A stretch of DNA of 64,000 nt. Origin: Methylobrevis albus (GTDB taxonomy: Bacteria > Pseudomonadota > Alphaproteobacteria > Rhizobiales > Pleomorphomonadaceae). Under the pieces are notes generated by a model that saw only the letters and a list, made by a program, of their open reading frames with translations, was not told the origin of the DNA and did not search any database. Positions 48,194 to 57,165 of this stretch are shown here, piece after piece (positions within the stretch are counted from its first letter, which is position 1; each line of letters begins with the position of its first letter). The stretch covers positions 124,001 to 188,000 of the forward strand of contig NZ_JADZLT010000036.1 in NCBI RefSeq assembly GCF_015904235.1. Reading direction: 5' to 3'. The position numbers and the translations under genes are program-made.

Positions 48194-48595
48194 ATGCAGG
48201 ATCAGTTGAAGTCCGTCGCCGAAGCCTGCCTCGCTGGCGCCGAAGGTGACACGATGCCGTTTCCCGCCATCGTCGGCGCGCTGATGCAGGCGGGGTTCGA
48301 GAGCTACGCGATCGATTTCCGGCGCGCGGCCGCGACCTACTATCTGCCGGGCGGCGAAAGCGTCCAGCTCGCCACTCACGTCGTCGCGGCCGAGGTCGCG
48401 CCTGTCTTCGATGCAGGCGCGATGCAGGCGGCGATCCGCGAGGCACAGCAGCAGGTGCCCGGCTATACGTACAAGGGCTTCTGCCGCAAGGCGGTGGCCG
48501 CCGGTTGCGCCGGCTACGTCGTGTCGTTCTCCGGCCGGCGCGCCCTTTATATCGGCCGCACCGCCGAGACCCACGTCGAGCATTTTCCGAGCTGA
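48194..48595 (+). CDS. DUF1398-family protein
   Basis: A 133-residue DUF1398 protein (small soluble family, no known reaction): MPFPAIVGALMQAGFESYAIDFRRAAATYYLPGGES at the N-terminus and YKGFCRKAVAAGCAGYVVSFSGRRALYIGRTAETHVEHFP at the C-terminus. GGGGAGGG precedes the ATG. Co-transcribed with a MarR regulator, so probably induced by that regulator's ligand. Confidence 0.85.
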   Translation: MQDQLKSVAEACLAGAEGDTMPFPAIVGALMQAGFESYAIDFRRAAATYYLPGGESVQLATHVVAAEVAPVFDAGAMQAAIREAQQQVPGYTYKGFCRKAVAAGCAGYVVSFSGRRALYIGRTAETHVEHFPS

Positions 48596-48615
48596 GGCGG
48601 CGGGGCCGCCCTGCC

Positions 48616-49974
48616 CTATTCCGCGGCCTTCGCCGGCACGTTCAGGAACGCTTCCAGCGAGTCGTCCATCGCCTGCATCCACGGGGTGTGGTGCACGGGC
48701 GCGACCGTGCCGGTCAGGGTCGAGGGATAGCTGCGATCGCGGTAAGTGAGGATGCCCTCGACCTTATGGTGCTCCCACTCCTTGAACAGCGCCGCGACGT
48801 GATCGACGTCGAGGTGCGGGTAGTCGGTCGCGGCGAGCAGGTCGCGGACGTATTCGGTCTGGAAGTCGATCGCCTCTTCGGGATTGGTCACCGCCTCCTC
48901 GCGGGCGCGCCATTCCAGCGTTTCCGCCTCCATCGCCGCGGGGTCGGGCAGCGCGATCTTACCGAGGATGACGTCGCGGGCGTACCAGGCCTGGGCGTCG
49001 AACATGTTGAACGTGTAGAACTGGTCCTGCATGCCGATGTAGAGCAGCTTCGGATTCTTCGTCCAGAACACGCCCTTGTAGAGGCCGAGCGGCCAGAGCC
49101 GGTTGTTGGTCTTCAGGCGCAGGCTGTCGTCGAGGAACGGGAAATGGTGCAGGTAGCCCGTGCAGAGCACGATGGCGTCGACCTCGCGGCTGCTGCCGTC
49201 CTTGAAATGCGCGATCTTGCCCGTGACGTGGGTGAGGAGGGGCACTTCCGACAGCGTCTCGGGCCAATCAAAACCCATCGGCCGGGTGCGATAGCTGAAG
49301 GTGACGGATTTCGCGCCGTATTTGTGGCACTGGATGCCGATGTCCTCGGCAGAATAGCTGGCGCCGACGACGAGCACGTTCTTGCCCGTGAACTCGCAGG
49401 CGTCGCGGAAGTCGTGCGAGTGCAGCACGCGGCCGGGAAACATCTCGAGGCCGGGGAAATACGGCACGTTCGGGGTGGAGAAGTGACCGGAGGCGACGAC
49501 GACGTAGTCGAAGGTCTCGGAGCTCACCGTGTCGGACTTCAGGTCCTTGACCGTGACGGTGAAGAGCTGCGTCTCGTCGGACCAGCTCACCCATTTCACC
49601 GGCGTCTCGAAGCGGACGAAGCTGCGCACGCCGCTCTTTTCCACCCGGCCCTTGATGTAGTCGAACAGCACGGCGCGCGGCGGATAGGACGGGATCGCCC
49701 GGCCGAAATGCTCCTCGAAGCCGTAGTCGGCGAACTCGAGGCATTCCTTCGGGCCGTTCGACCAGAGATAGCGGTACATCGAACCGTGCACCGGCTCGCC
49801 ATGACCGTCGAGGCCGGTGCGCCAGGTGTAGTTCCACAGGCCGCCCCAGTCGCTCTGCTTCTCGAAGGCGACGATCTCGGGCACCTCGGCGCCGGCGGCC
49901 GCGGCCGAGGCGAAGGCGCGCAACTGGGCAAGTCCGCTCGGACCCGCGCCGATGACGGCAATACGAAGCGACAT
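48616..49974 (-). CDS. tmm: Trimethylamine monooxygenase
   Basis: A 452-residue flavin-containing monooxygenase that oxidises trimethylamine to its N-oxide using NADPH, FAD and O2. FAD motif [11 protein letters not shown] (8-18); bacterial Tmm blocks [12 protein letters not shown] and [25 protein letters not shown] motif [11 protein letters not shown] (179-189); NADPH motif [12 protein letters not shown] with Tyr207, the residue known to matter in Ruegeria and Roseovarius Tmm. [23 protein letters not shown] and [15 protein letters not shown] are also Tmm-specific rather than general FMO. It has its own promoter region after a terminator that ends the amt operon. Confidence 0.95.
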   Translation of the reverse strand: MSLRIAVIGAGPSGLAQLRAFASAAAAGAEVPEIVAFEKQSDWGGLWNYTWRTGLDGHGEPVHGSMYRYLWSNGPKECLEFADYGFEEHFGRAIPSYPPRAVLFDYIKGRVEKSGVRSFVRFETPVKWVSWSDETQLFTVTVKDLKSDTVSSETFDYVVVASGHFSTPNVPYFPGLEMFPGRVLHSHDFRDACEFTGKNVLVVGASYSAEDIGIQCHKYGAKSVTFSYRTRPMGFDWPETLSEVPLLTHVTGKIAHFKDGSSREVDAIVLCTGYLHHFPFLDDSLRLKTNNRLWPLGLYKGVFWTKNPKLLYIGMQDQFYTFNMFDAQAWYARDVILGKIALPDPAAMEAETLEWRAREEAVTNPEEAIDFQTEYVRDLLAATDYPHLDVDHVAALFKEWEHHKVEGILTYRDRSYPSTLTGTVAPVHHTPWMQAMDDSLEAFLNVPAKAAE

Positions 49975-50024
49975 GGATGGCCTCCCGACAGAGAATGACC
50001 GGATGCTAGCACCAGATCACTATC

Positions 50025-50041
50025 AAGAAAATTAGTTTCTT
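50025..50041. promoter_or_regulatory. Inverted repeat upstream of tmm
   Basis: AAGAAA-ATTAG-TTTCTT lies about 51 bases upstream of the tmm ATG, in an AT-rich patch. The left part, CAAGAAAAT, recurs exactly in the inverted repeat before tdm (55297-55311). It may be a shared operator for the pathway regulator. Confidence 0.45.
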
Positions 50042-50072
50042 AAAACGAAGAAGGCCGCCTTGCGGCGGCCAT
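50041..50072 (-). terminator. Intrinsic terminator of the amt-small ORF unit
   Basis: On the minus strand GGCCGCC-GCAA-GGCGGCC is followed by TTCTTCGTTTT. It lies 46 bases after the 55-residue gene's stop and before the tmm promoter, so tmm is a separate transcription unit. Confidence 0.85.
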
Positions 50073-50117
50073 CCGTTGCGGGATCGAGACACCGGCGCCG
50101 AGGCGCCGATGATGAGG

Positions 50118-50285
50118 TCATTCGAAGTTCTTGAACGACTTGTTCTCGTGCAGGAAGCCGATGACGATCGCGCCGAAGCAGGCGACGGTCGCGGCGAGCA
50201 GGAAGAAGGCGATCACCGCCGGCTTGTCGGCGAAGGTGAAGTAGGCGCCGGCGCCTTCCCAGGTCGTGATGGGCGAAGAGTTCAT
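50118..50285 (-). CDS. 55-residue single-pass membrane protein downstream of amt
   Basis: A short gene below usual length limits: MNSSPITTWEGAGAYFTFA, then a helix AVIAFFLLAATVACFGAIVIGF (about 23-44), then HENKSFKNFE. It is supported by GGAGG 7 bases before the ATG, high third-position G+C, a position 28 bases after the Amt-family stop, and a terminator directly after it. I do not recognise the family. The single helix, acidic N-terminal half and tight coupling suggest a subunit or regulator of the Amt-like transporter. Confidence 0.75.
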   Translation of the reverse strand: MNSSPITTWEGAGAYFTFADKPAVIAFFLLAATVACFGAIVIGFLHENKSFKNFE

Positions 50286-50313
50286 GAACGTCCTCCGAGT
50301 TTCAGGTGCCGGT

Positions 50314-51666
50314 TCATTCGGCCGGGACGGCGGCGGGCGACGGCGACGTCACCGGCCGGGGCGACGCGCCCGACTCCGGGTAGGCCTCGATGGTGGATTC
50401 GGCGAGATCGAGACCGGCGACCTCGACGTTGTAGGGAACGCGCAGCACGTTCGCCGCCTTCATGGCGTAGGACAGCAGGTAGCCCGGAACGAAGCCGAGC
50501 GCCGCGAACACGATCAGGGCGACGAACTGGCCGGTGAAGCTGACCGACGGCATGTCGTTCATGTTCGGGTAGCCGGCGCCGAGGATGCCGACGGCCATCA
50601 GGCCGACCACACCGCCGTAGCCGTGCACCGCGACGGCGCCGACGGCGTCGTCGATGCCCTTCTTTTCCAGGAAGCGCGCGACCATCGGCGCCGTCACGCC
50701 GGCGAAGATGCCGAGCAGGAAGGCGATCGGCGGATACCAGAAGTCGAGGCCGGAGGCGGCCGAGATGATGCCGATCAGCGCGCCGGACATCATCCAGAAC
50801 GGGTCACGCGTCTTCAGCCAGGCGCCGATGATGCCGCCCGACATGGCCATCAGCGTGTTGAACGAGAAGGCCGAGAGGGTCGCCGGCTGGCCGTAGATGT
50901 TGGTCCACTGGTCGCCGGTGACGAAGATGATGCAGCCGCCGAGGAAGCCGAAGAAGCCGACGATGATCATCATCAGGCCGGTGACGGCGAAGGGAATGTT
51001 GTGCGCCTTGATGGCGTTCGCCGTGCCGTCGGCGTTGTACTTGCCGATGCGCGGGCCGAGGTTGATCAGCACGCCGAGCGTGAAGGCGCCGGCGATGAGG
51101 TGGACGCAGCCGGCGGCGCCGACGTCGTGCAGGCCCCAGGAGGCGGTCAGCCAGCCGGCCGGGTGCCAGCCCCAGGACGCGCCGAGGATCCAGACCGCGG
51201 AGCCGAGCACCACGGCGAGGACGAGGAAGGCCGACAGGCGGATGCGCTCGATGACGGCGCCCGACATGATCGACGAGGTCGTCGCCGCGAACAGCGCGAA
51301 GGCGCCCCAGAAGATGCCGCTGGCGTTGTCCTGGGCATTCGGGCCCATGTTCTCCGACCAGGGCAGGCCGGCCATCGCGGCCTCGTCGATGGAGAAGCCG
51401 GCGGGGAACGCCAGATAGATCCACCAGCCGAACAGGAAGAAGGTCGGCACGACGACGGCGAAGGCGAGAAGGTTCTTCATGCCGGTCGCGAGCACGTTCT
51501 TCGTGCGCGACGCGCCCATTTCGTAGGCGAGGAAGCCGGCGTGGATGATGATCATCAGCGCCGTACACCACCAGTAGAAGATTTCCATGTTGATGGTGCC
51601 GGACATCGCCGAGCTCGTTTCGAGCGCGGCGACCTTCGCGGCAAGATCCGTGATTTGCTGTTCCAT
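50314..51666 (-). CDS. amtB: Amt/Mep/Rh-family transporter in the methylamine cluster
   Basis: A 450-residue Amt-family channel with about 11 helices. The twin-His pore residues are visible: GAAGCVHLIAG (usually D.AGGTVVH) and GAVAVHGYGGVVG. The first region differs from canonical AmtB. The mature sequence is preceded by a short amphipathic segment (QQITDLAAKVAALETS) instead of a cleaved signal peptide. No glnK gene is adjacent. Location between tmm and the pathway regulator suggests it takes up ammonium released by demethylation or admits methylated amines; sequence alone cannot choose. Confidence 0.88.
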   Translation of the reverse strand: MEQQITDLAAKVAALETSSAMSGTINMEIFYWWCTALMIIIHAGFLAYEMGASRTKNVLATGMKNLLAFAVVVPTFFLFGWWIYLAFPAGFSIDEAAMAGLPWSENMGPNAQDNASGIFWGAFALFAATTSSIMSGAVIERIRLSAFLVLAVVLGSAVWILGASWGWHPAGWLTASWGLHDVGAAGCVHLIAGAFTLGVLINLGPRIGKYNADGTANAIKAHNIPFAVTGLMMIIVGFFGFLGGCIIFVTGDQWTNIYGQPATLSAFSFNTLMAMSGGIIGAWLKTRDPFWMMSGALIGIISAASGLDFWYPPIAFLLGIFAGVTAPMVARFLEKKGIDDAVGAVAVHGYGGVVGLMAVGILGAGYPNMNDMPSVSFTGQFVALIVFAALGFVPGYLLSYAMKAANVLRVPYNVEVAGLDLAESTIEAYPESGASPRPVTSPSPAAVPAE

Positions 51667-51908
51667 ACCCGCTTTTCTCCTTCATCCCCCGGCCGAAGGC
51701 CAAGCGTCACGGCTCGCGCCGGCAGCACCTCCGCGGAGGCCTCCGGTTTTCGCCAGACGAAACAGTTTTGATTAAGCGAGAAGCGTGCCAGCTTCCGGGG
51801 AACGACGTATGTCGCCGCGCTCCGCTCGCTTGCGACCCGCCCCGGCCCCTGACATTGTGAGCCCGAGGCGGCCACCACACCGCCGCGAGGGGGAGCCGCA
51901 ACAGCGCG

Positions 51909-52574
51909 ATGGTGAAGAAGCAGACGAGCAGCGCGCCGGAGCCGGCGACCGAGACCAGCGACGACGACCTCTACCAGACCGGATCGGGCGCCCCGGGCGC
52001 GGTCAAGCGCACGCTGGAACAGACCATCGGCGCGCAGGTGCGGTTCTATCGCAAGCTCAACAATCTGACCGTCGCCGAGCTCGCCACCGCGGCGAGCGTT
52101 TCGACCGGCATGCTGTCGAAGATCGAGAACGGCCAGATCTCGCCGTCACTGTCGACGCTGCAGACGCTGGCGGAAGCGCTGAACCTGCCGATCACCGCGC
52201 TGTTCGCCTCCTATGAGGAGCGGCGCGACTGCAGTTTCGTGCGCGCCGGCCAGGGCGCGATCATCCAGCGCCGCGGCACCAAGGTCGGCCACCAGTACGA
52301 GCTGCTCGGGCATTCGCTGTCGGGGGCGATCACGGTCGAGCCCTATCTCATCACGCTGACCGAGGACGCGGCGCCCTATACCGAGTTCCAGCACGACGGC
52401 ATCGAGTTCATCTACATGCTGACCGGCGAGGTGATCTACGCCCACGCCGACCGCTCGTATCATCTGAAGCCCGGCGACGCGATCCTGTTCGATTCGGCGG
52501 CCCGGCACGGCCCGGAAAAGCTGCTGCAGTCGCCGATGACCTATCTGTCGATCATCGTCTATCCGCGGGGGTGA
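51909..52574 (+). CDS. XRE/cupin transcriptional regulator of the methylamine cluster
   Basis: A 221-residue regulator with an N-terminal tail of about 35 residues, then an XRE-type HTH (IGAQVRFYRKLNNLTVAELATAASVSTGMLSKIENGQISPSLSTLQTLAEALN), and a C-terminal cupin (about 115-221) with EFIYMLTGEVIYAHADRSYHLKPGDAILFDSAARHGPE. Such regulators sense small metabolites. It is divergent from the amt gene and sits between tmm and tdm, so it is the likely controller of the pathway. Confidence 0.9.
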   Translation: MVKKQTSSAPEPATETSDDDLYQTGSGAPGAVKRTLEQTIGAQVRFYRKLNNLTVAELATAASVSTGMLSKIENGQISPSLSTLQTLAEALNLPITALFASYEERRDCSFVRAGQGAIIQRRGTKVGHQYELLGHSLSGAITVEPYLITLTEDAAPYTEFQHDGIEFIYMLTGEVIYAHADRSYHLKPGDAILFDSAARHGPEKLLQSPMTYLSIIVYPRG

Positions 52575-52609
52575 GGAGGCGGGGGTGCTTTGGCAAGGCG
52601 GTGGCGGAC

Positions 52610-52840
52610 CATCCCTCCCCCTTGTGGGGCTGCGAAGCAGGCGAAGGAGACCCGTGGCTCCGTAGCAGGGGTGGCCCCGCCGGAGGCGGGGTCGGGAGGG
52701 GTAAGGCGGCTCCGCAAAGCAAGGCGCCAGTTGTCGCCTCGAGGGTCGGCTGAAATCACACGGCCTGAGTTCGTTGAGAGGCCGTAACCCCTCCCGACCC
52801 GCCTTCGGCGGGCCACCCTCCCCACAAGGGGGAGGGATGT
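52610..52840. repeat. Dispersed repeat family A, copy 1 (inverted arms)
   Basis: The right arm (about 52785-52840) reads acccctcccgacccgccttc ... and ends gggggagggatg. The left arm (52610-52703) is its complement but interrupted by about 40 bases (around 52629-52668). The same arms occur at 60364-60557. It fills the gap between the regulator and the tdm stop; no gene is supported here. Confidence 0.75.
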
Positions 52841-52864
52841 TTCCGCACCGCGGTGCCCAGCCCC

Positions 52865-55213
52865 CTAGGCCCTGACCCGCGTCTTTTCCGGATCGTAGAA
52901 CGGGAACGCCACCACCTCTGCGGCGAGGCGCTTCTGGTAGCCGTCGAGGCGGCCGACCTCGACTGCCGTGCCAAGGGCCGCATGGGAGATGTCGAGGCGG
53001 GCGAGGGCGATGGTGGCGCCGAGGTGGGGGGAGCGGGTGGCGGAGGTCACGACGCCGATGCGGGCACGGCCGACGAAAACCGGGTCGCCGTGGCCGATGT
53101 GCTCGGAAACGCTGAGCTTCAGCCCGACCAGCGCGCGGTGCGGCGCGGCGCGGCGGCGCTCCAGCGCGGCCTTGCCGACGTAGTCGTCGGCCTTCTTCGC
53201 GGGCACCGCAAAGCCGATGCCGGCCTCGAACGGGTCGGTCGAGGCGTCGAAATCGAAGCCGGCGAAGACGAGGCCGGCCTCGATGCGCAGCATGTCGAGG
53301 GCGTCGAGGCCGAGCGGGGCGATGCCGTGCGGCGCGCCGGCCGCCATCACCGCGTCGAACACCGTGCCGGCGTCGGACGGGTGGCAGAACACCTCGTAGC
53401 CGAGTTCGCCGGTATAGCCGGTGCGCGAGACCAGCACCGGCGTGCCGTCGTAGCCGCCGATGCGGCCGACGGTGAAGCGGAACCAGCCGAGCTCGGGAAC
53501 CGTCGGCCGGCCGTCCGGCGTCCAGACGATTTCGGCGAGGATCTCGCGCGATTTCGGCCCCTGCACCGCGATGTTGTGGATGCTGTCGGTGGCGGTGCGG
53601 AAGTGGACGTCGAGGCCGGAGAGGGCGCCCTGCTCCTTGATCCAGTTGACGCCGGCGTCGTCGCCGCCGACCCAGCGGAAGTTGCTCGGGCCGAGACGGA
53701 AGAGCGTGCCGTCGTCGATCATGCCGCCGTGGGCGTGGCACATCGCGGTGTAGACGACCTGGCCGGGGGTGAGCCGGCGCACGTCGCGGGTCATCAGGCC
53801 CTGCAGCAGGTCCTCGGCGCCGGGGCCGAGAATCTCCAGCTTGCGCAACGGGCTGAGATCCATCACCGCGGCGCGCTCGCGGCAGGCGAGGTACTCGGCC
53901 TGAGGACCACCCGCGGCAAAGCAGGTGGGCAGCCAGAAGCCGCGGTACTCGGTGAACGAGCGGGTCAGGGCGGCGAGGCGGCCGTGGAAGCCGGTTTCGC
54001 GGGTGAGCTCGAGCGGGGCGTCCGGGGTCATGCGGTATCCGACGGCGCGTTTGAAGAGGTTTTCGGCCGGGTAGACGCGGACGTGGATCGGCGTCAGCAC
54101 CCAGCCGTTGGCGGGGTCGATGTCGTCGGGGCACGACGAGGTGCCGCAGACGAGGTCGTCGAGGGCGCGCATCAGCACGTAGTCGCCGGCGCGCGACCAC
54201 GGCTCGTCGGCCCAGATCACGTTGTCGGCGCCGACGTTGGTGTTGAAGAAGAAGTTGATCGCCGGCCAGCCGCGCGAGGCGTCGATGCCATAGGGTTCGA
54301 GCACGCCGTTGAAGTTGTCCGAGCAGTTGATATGGCCGAAGTAGCCCATGTCCTCGTAGTAGCGCGCGGTGCAGGCGAGGTTGAACGTGTCGTGGCGGCC
54401 GACGGTGTCCTGCACCACCTCGACGAGCGGCAGGCGGTCCTGATCGAAGAACTTCGAATGCAGGCCGGGTTTCGGATAGGCCGTGCCGGTCATGGTGCGG
54501 GTGGTCGTCGCCTCGATGCCGCGCAGCAGGCCGCGGTCGAGCGCCTTGCGGCGGAAGGCGAGGAAATCGGAGCACTGCCGGCCGGCGACGTCGACGATCT
54601 GGATGTATTCGCCGGCGAACACCTCGAAGGAGACGGCGCTGGCGGCATCGATGACGATGTCGAGGCGCGGTTCGGCGAGCGGCTCGGGCAGTCGGAACTG
54701 GCCGGCGGGCAGGATGCGGGCGCGGCGGATTTCGGCGACGACGTCGGTCGGCGCGCCCTGTTCCCAGACGCTGCCGGGGCCGGTGGGGGCGGCGACGACG
54801 ACGGTGGCGGCGGCCTCGGCGAGCAGGCGTTCGGTCGCCCCCGCCGGGGCGGCGTCGCCGAACAGGCGCGCTGCGCGAACCCGGCCGAGATCGAGGCCGC
54901 GGCGGGCGAGACCGCTGCGGACACGGGCGGCGTCTTCGGCCGAACCGGCAAGGATCGCGGTGATGGCGTCCGGCGCGCCGCCGCCGGCGAGCCCGAACAG
55001 AGCGAGACCGTCGCGGCCGGCCGCGCTGAAGGCGGCGATCTCCACCGCCTGGCCACCCTCGGCGAGCGCCAGCGCCAGCACGTCGCCGGCCTCGAGCGCG
55101 AACACCATCGCGCCACCGCCACGCACGACGAAGCGCTCGACGCCGGGGTCGAGCGCGGATTTCCGCGGCGTGACGAACTTCGGTCGGGCCGCGGTGACAA
55201 CGTCGGGCGGCAT
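52865..55213 (-). CDS. tdm: Trimethylamine N-oxide demethylase (aldolase)
   Basis: A 782-residue two-domain protein matching Tdm, which cleaves TMAO to dimethylamine and formaldehyde and captures the one-carbon unit on tetrahydrofolate. Residues about 150-390 are a DUF1989 domain with a metal site rich in Cys (Cys214, Cys281, Cys297, Cys356, Cys361; INCSDNFNGVL and CGTSSCPDDIDPANGW). From about 395 to the end is a GcvT-like tetrahydrofolate domain (LVSRTGYTGELGYEVFCHPSDAG, LGLDALDMLRIEAGL). The N-terminal 150 residues are a further Ala-rich domain. Divergent from dmmD. Confidence 0.93.
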   Translation of the reverse strand: MPPDVVTAARPKFVTPRKSALDPGVERFVVRGGGAMVFALEAGDVLALALAEGGQAVEIAAFSAAGRDGLALFGLAGGGAPDAITAILAGSAEDAARVRSGLARRGLDLGRVRAARLFGDAAPAGATERLLAEAAATVVVAAPTGPGSVWEQGAPTDVVAEIRRARILPAGQFRLPEPLAEPRLDIVIDAASAVSFEVFAGEYIQIVDVAGRQCSDFLAFRRKALDRGLLRGIEATTTRTMTGTAYPKPGLHSKFFDQDRLPLVEVVQDTVGRHDTFNLACTARYYEDMGYFGHINCSDNFNGVLEPYGIDASRGWPAINFFFNTNVGADNVIWADEPWSRAGDYVLMRALDDLVCGTSSCPDDIDPANGWVLTPIHVRVYPAENLFKRAVGYRMTPDAPLELTRETGFHGRLAALTRSFTEYRGFWLPTCFAAGGPQAEYLACRERAAVMDLSPLRKLEILGPGAEDLLQGLMTRDVRRLTPGQVVYTAMCHAHGGMIDDGTLFRLGPSNFRWVGGDDAGVNWIKEQGALSGLDVHFRTATDSIHNIAVQGPKSREILAEIVWTPDGRPTVPELGWFRFTVGRIGGYDGTPVLVSRTGYTGELGYEVFCHPSDAGTVFDAVMAAGAPHGIAPLGLDALDMLRIEAGLVFAGFDFDASTDPFEAGIGFAVPAKKADDYVGKAALERRRAAPHRALVGLKLSVSEHIGHGDPVFVGRARIGVVTSATRSPHLGATIALARLDISHAALGTAVEVGRLDGYQKRLAAEVVAFPFYDPEKTRVRA

Positions 55214-55520
55214 GGCGATCTCCCTCGCGGGGGTTCTGGCGGAGCCGGCGGCTCGACGACCGGCGGACCGACGCTACCGACGATCGGGCGCCCTCACAAG
55301 AAAATATCTTGATCGGCAGTGAACGCAGGCCGGTGTGCACGCCGAGCATGGCAATCGGACGATGCAACATTCGATTTGCTCGAAAACTAGGCAAAATTCC
55401 CGACGTCCGCCCAAAATTCGCGCCCGCCTCAGCGGGCGGCACTAATTGCGCGTCACGAAAGAATAGTTACAGTGAGGAAAATCGGATGCGGCCGGGATGG
55501 CCGGTGAGGGGAGCTGCCGC
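55214..55520. promoter_or_regulatory. Divergent tdm/dmmD control region
   Basis: About 300 bases, notably AT-richer than average, between tdm and dmmD. It includes CAAGA-AAATA-TCTTG (55297-55311), which shares the nine bases CAAGAAAAT with the repeat before tmm. A looser relative, acgaaagaatagttac, lies near 55454-55470, about 50 bases before dmmD. No clear -35/-10 pair was settled on. Confidence 0.5.
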
Positions 55521-56654
55521 ATGTCGCTGTCGTGGAGAACCTCGGTCCTCGCGGATCGTCACCGGGCACTCGGCTCGAAGCTCGAGGACTGGAGCGGCAT
55601 GGGCACCGCCTGGTCCTACGACAAGGATCCGCACGAGGAACACGTCGCGATCCGCACCAAGGCCGGTCTGATGGACGTGTCGGGCCTGAAGAAGGTGCAT
55701 CTCGTCGGCCCACATGCCCATGCGATCGTGCATCAGGCGACGACGCGCGACGTCACCAAGATCTTCCCCGGCAAGGCGGCCTACGCCTGCATGCTGAACG
55801 ACGCCGGCCACTTCACCGACGACTGCATCCTCTACCGCACCGGCCCGAACGCCTGGATGGTGGTGCACGGCTCCGGCTCCGGCCACGAGGAACTGACCCG
55901 GGCCGCCCTCGGGCGCAATTGCGCGGTGCTGTTCGACGACGATTTGCACGATCTGTCGCTGCAGGGGCCGCTGGCGGTCGACTACCTCGCCCGCCATGTG
56001 CCCGGCATCCGCGACCTGCCCTATTTTCAGCACATGGCGACGCGGCTGTTCGGCAAGCCGGTGATGATCTCGCGCACCGGCTACACCGGCGAGCGCGGCT
56101 ACGAGATCTTCTGCAAGGGCGAGGACGCGCCGCTGATCTGGGACACCATCCTCGGCGAGGGTGCCGAACTCGGCATCATCCCGTGCCGGTTCACCACGCT
56201 CGACATGCTGCGGGTCGAGAGCTACCTGCTGTTCTATCCCTACGACAATTCGCAGATGTACCCGTTCGCCGACGAGCCGCCGGGCGACACGCTGTGGGAA
56301 CTCGGCCTCGACTTCACGGTGAGCCCCGGCAAGACCGGCTTCCGCGGCTTCGAGCAGCACTACAAGCTGAAGGGCCGCGAGCGCTTCAAGATCTTCGGCG
56401 TGCTGGTCGAGGGCGACACGGCGACGGCGGAAGGCGACCTGCTGTTCCAGGACGGCCGCCAGGTCGGCGTTATCACCTGCGGCATGTATTCGACGCTGAC
56501 CAACCGCTCGATGGCGATCGCCCGCCTCGACGTGGCCGCCGCTGTGCATGGCACGGCGCTGGAAGTGCGCGGCAAGACGGTGACCGGCCCGGCGATCGCC
56601 CACACCCTGCCGTTTGATGACCCGGAGAAGAAGAAGCGGTCGGCGAAGGGGTGA
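55521..56654 (+). CDS. dmmD: Dimethylamine monooxygenase component DmmD (GcvT-like)
   Basis: A 377-residue protein of the GcvT/aminomethyltransferase family: MDVSGLKKVHLVGPHA, MISRTGYTGERGYEIFCKGEDAP, RFTTLDMLRVESYLLFYPYD and a C-terminal barrel with FKIFGVLVEGD. It probably passes the methyl-derived formaldehyde to tetrahydrofolate. In Ruegeria the order dmmDABC is the same. ATG 55521 has GAGGGGAG upstream; an ATG at 55497 is rejected. Confidence 0.9.
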   Translation: MSLSWRTSVLADRHRALGSKLEDWSGMGTAWSYDKDPHEEHVAIRTKAGLMDVSGLKKVHLVGPHAHAIVHQATTRDVTKIFPGKAAYACMLNDAGHFTDDCILYRTGPNAWMVVHGSGSGHEELTRAALGRNCAVLFDDDLHDLSLQGPLAVDYLARHVPGIRDLPYFQHMATRLFGKPVMISRTGYTGERGYEIFCKGEDAPLIWDTILGEGAELGIIPCRFTTLDMLRVESYLLFYPYDNSQMYPFADEPPGDTLWELGLDFTVSPGKTGFRGFEQHYKLKGRERFKIFGVLVEGDTATAEGDLLFQDGRQVGVITCGMYSTLTNRSMAIARLDVAAAVHGTALEVRGKTVTGPAIAHTLPFDDPEKKKRSAKG

Positions 56655-57165
56655 GAGGGGGCTCGGAGGCGTTGGCCCGCGGTTTGTCTTCGCGCTCGCC
56701 CCCCGGACGGATCGTCATCCCCGCGAAAGCGGGGATCCAACTGTCAGCGGGCTGGGAGGGCATCGGGTGGCAAGGCCTCGGTCCCGGCGGACGTTGCCCC
56801 GGTGGATGATTGGATCCCCGCTTTCGCGGGGATGACGGAGCCGAGAGGGAGCGGAGGGCATCGGGTGGCAAGGCCTCGATCTCGGCGGACGTTGCCCCCG
56901 CGGATGGCTGGATCCCCGCTTTCGCGGGGATGACGGAGCCGAGAGGGAGCGGAGGGGGGTCAGGTGGCGAGACCTCGATCCCCATCGACGTTGCCCCCGC
57001 GGATGGCTGGATCCCCGCTTTCGCGGGGATGACGGAGTTGAGAGGGAGCGGAGGGGGACAGGTGGCGAGACCTCGATCCCGGCGGACGTTGCCCCCGCGG
57101 ATGGCTGGATCGCCGCTTGCGCGGAGATGACGGAGCCGAGTGAGCAGGCGTGGTGGAGTTGGACG
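56655..57165. repeat. Tandem array of palindrome-bearing units between dmmD and dmmA
   Basis: Units of about 98 bases begin tggatccccgctttcgcggg and start at 56811, 56909, 57008 and 57106. Each also contains ggcggacgttgccccc-type sequence; the last is degenerate. An inverted copy of the palindrome lies at 56713-56739. The hairpins would form in any transcript running from dmmD to dmmA. No gene is supported; an ATG at 57127 lies within the last unit. Confidence 0.85.

Noticed and set aside
52146..55442. 1098-codon minus-strand open frame overlapping tdm
   Set aside because: Different frame from Tdm, which has both domain signatures; low-complexity Arg/Pro reading.
56811..57132. Possible CRISPR array from regularly spaced repeats
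   Set aside because: The units are about 98-base tandem repeats in which the whole unit is repeated; there are no unique spacers and no cas genes.
57127..57165. Upstream ATG for dmmA at 57127
   Set aside because: It lies in the last tandem-repeat unit; the ATG at 57166 has a ribosome binding site and matches the family N-terminus.
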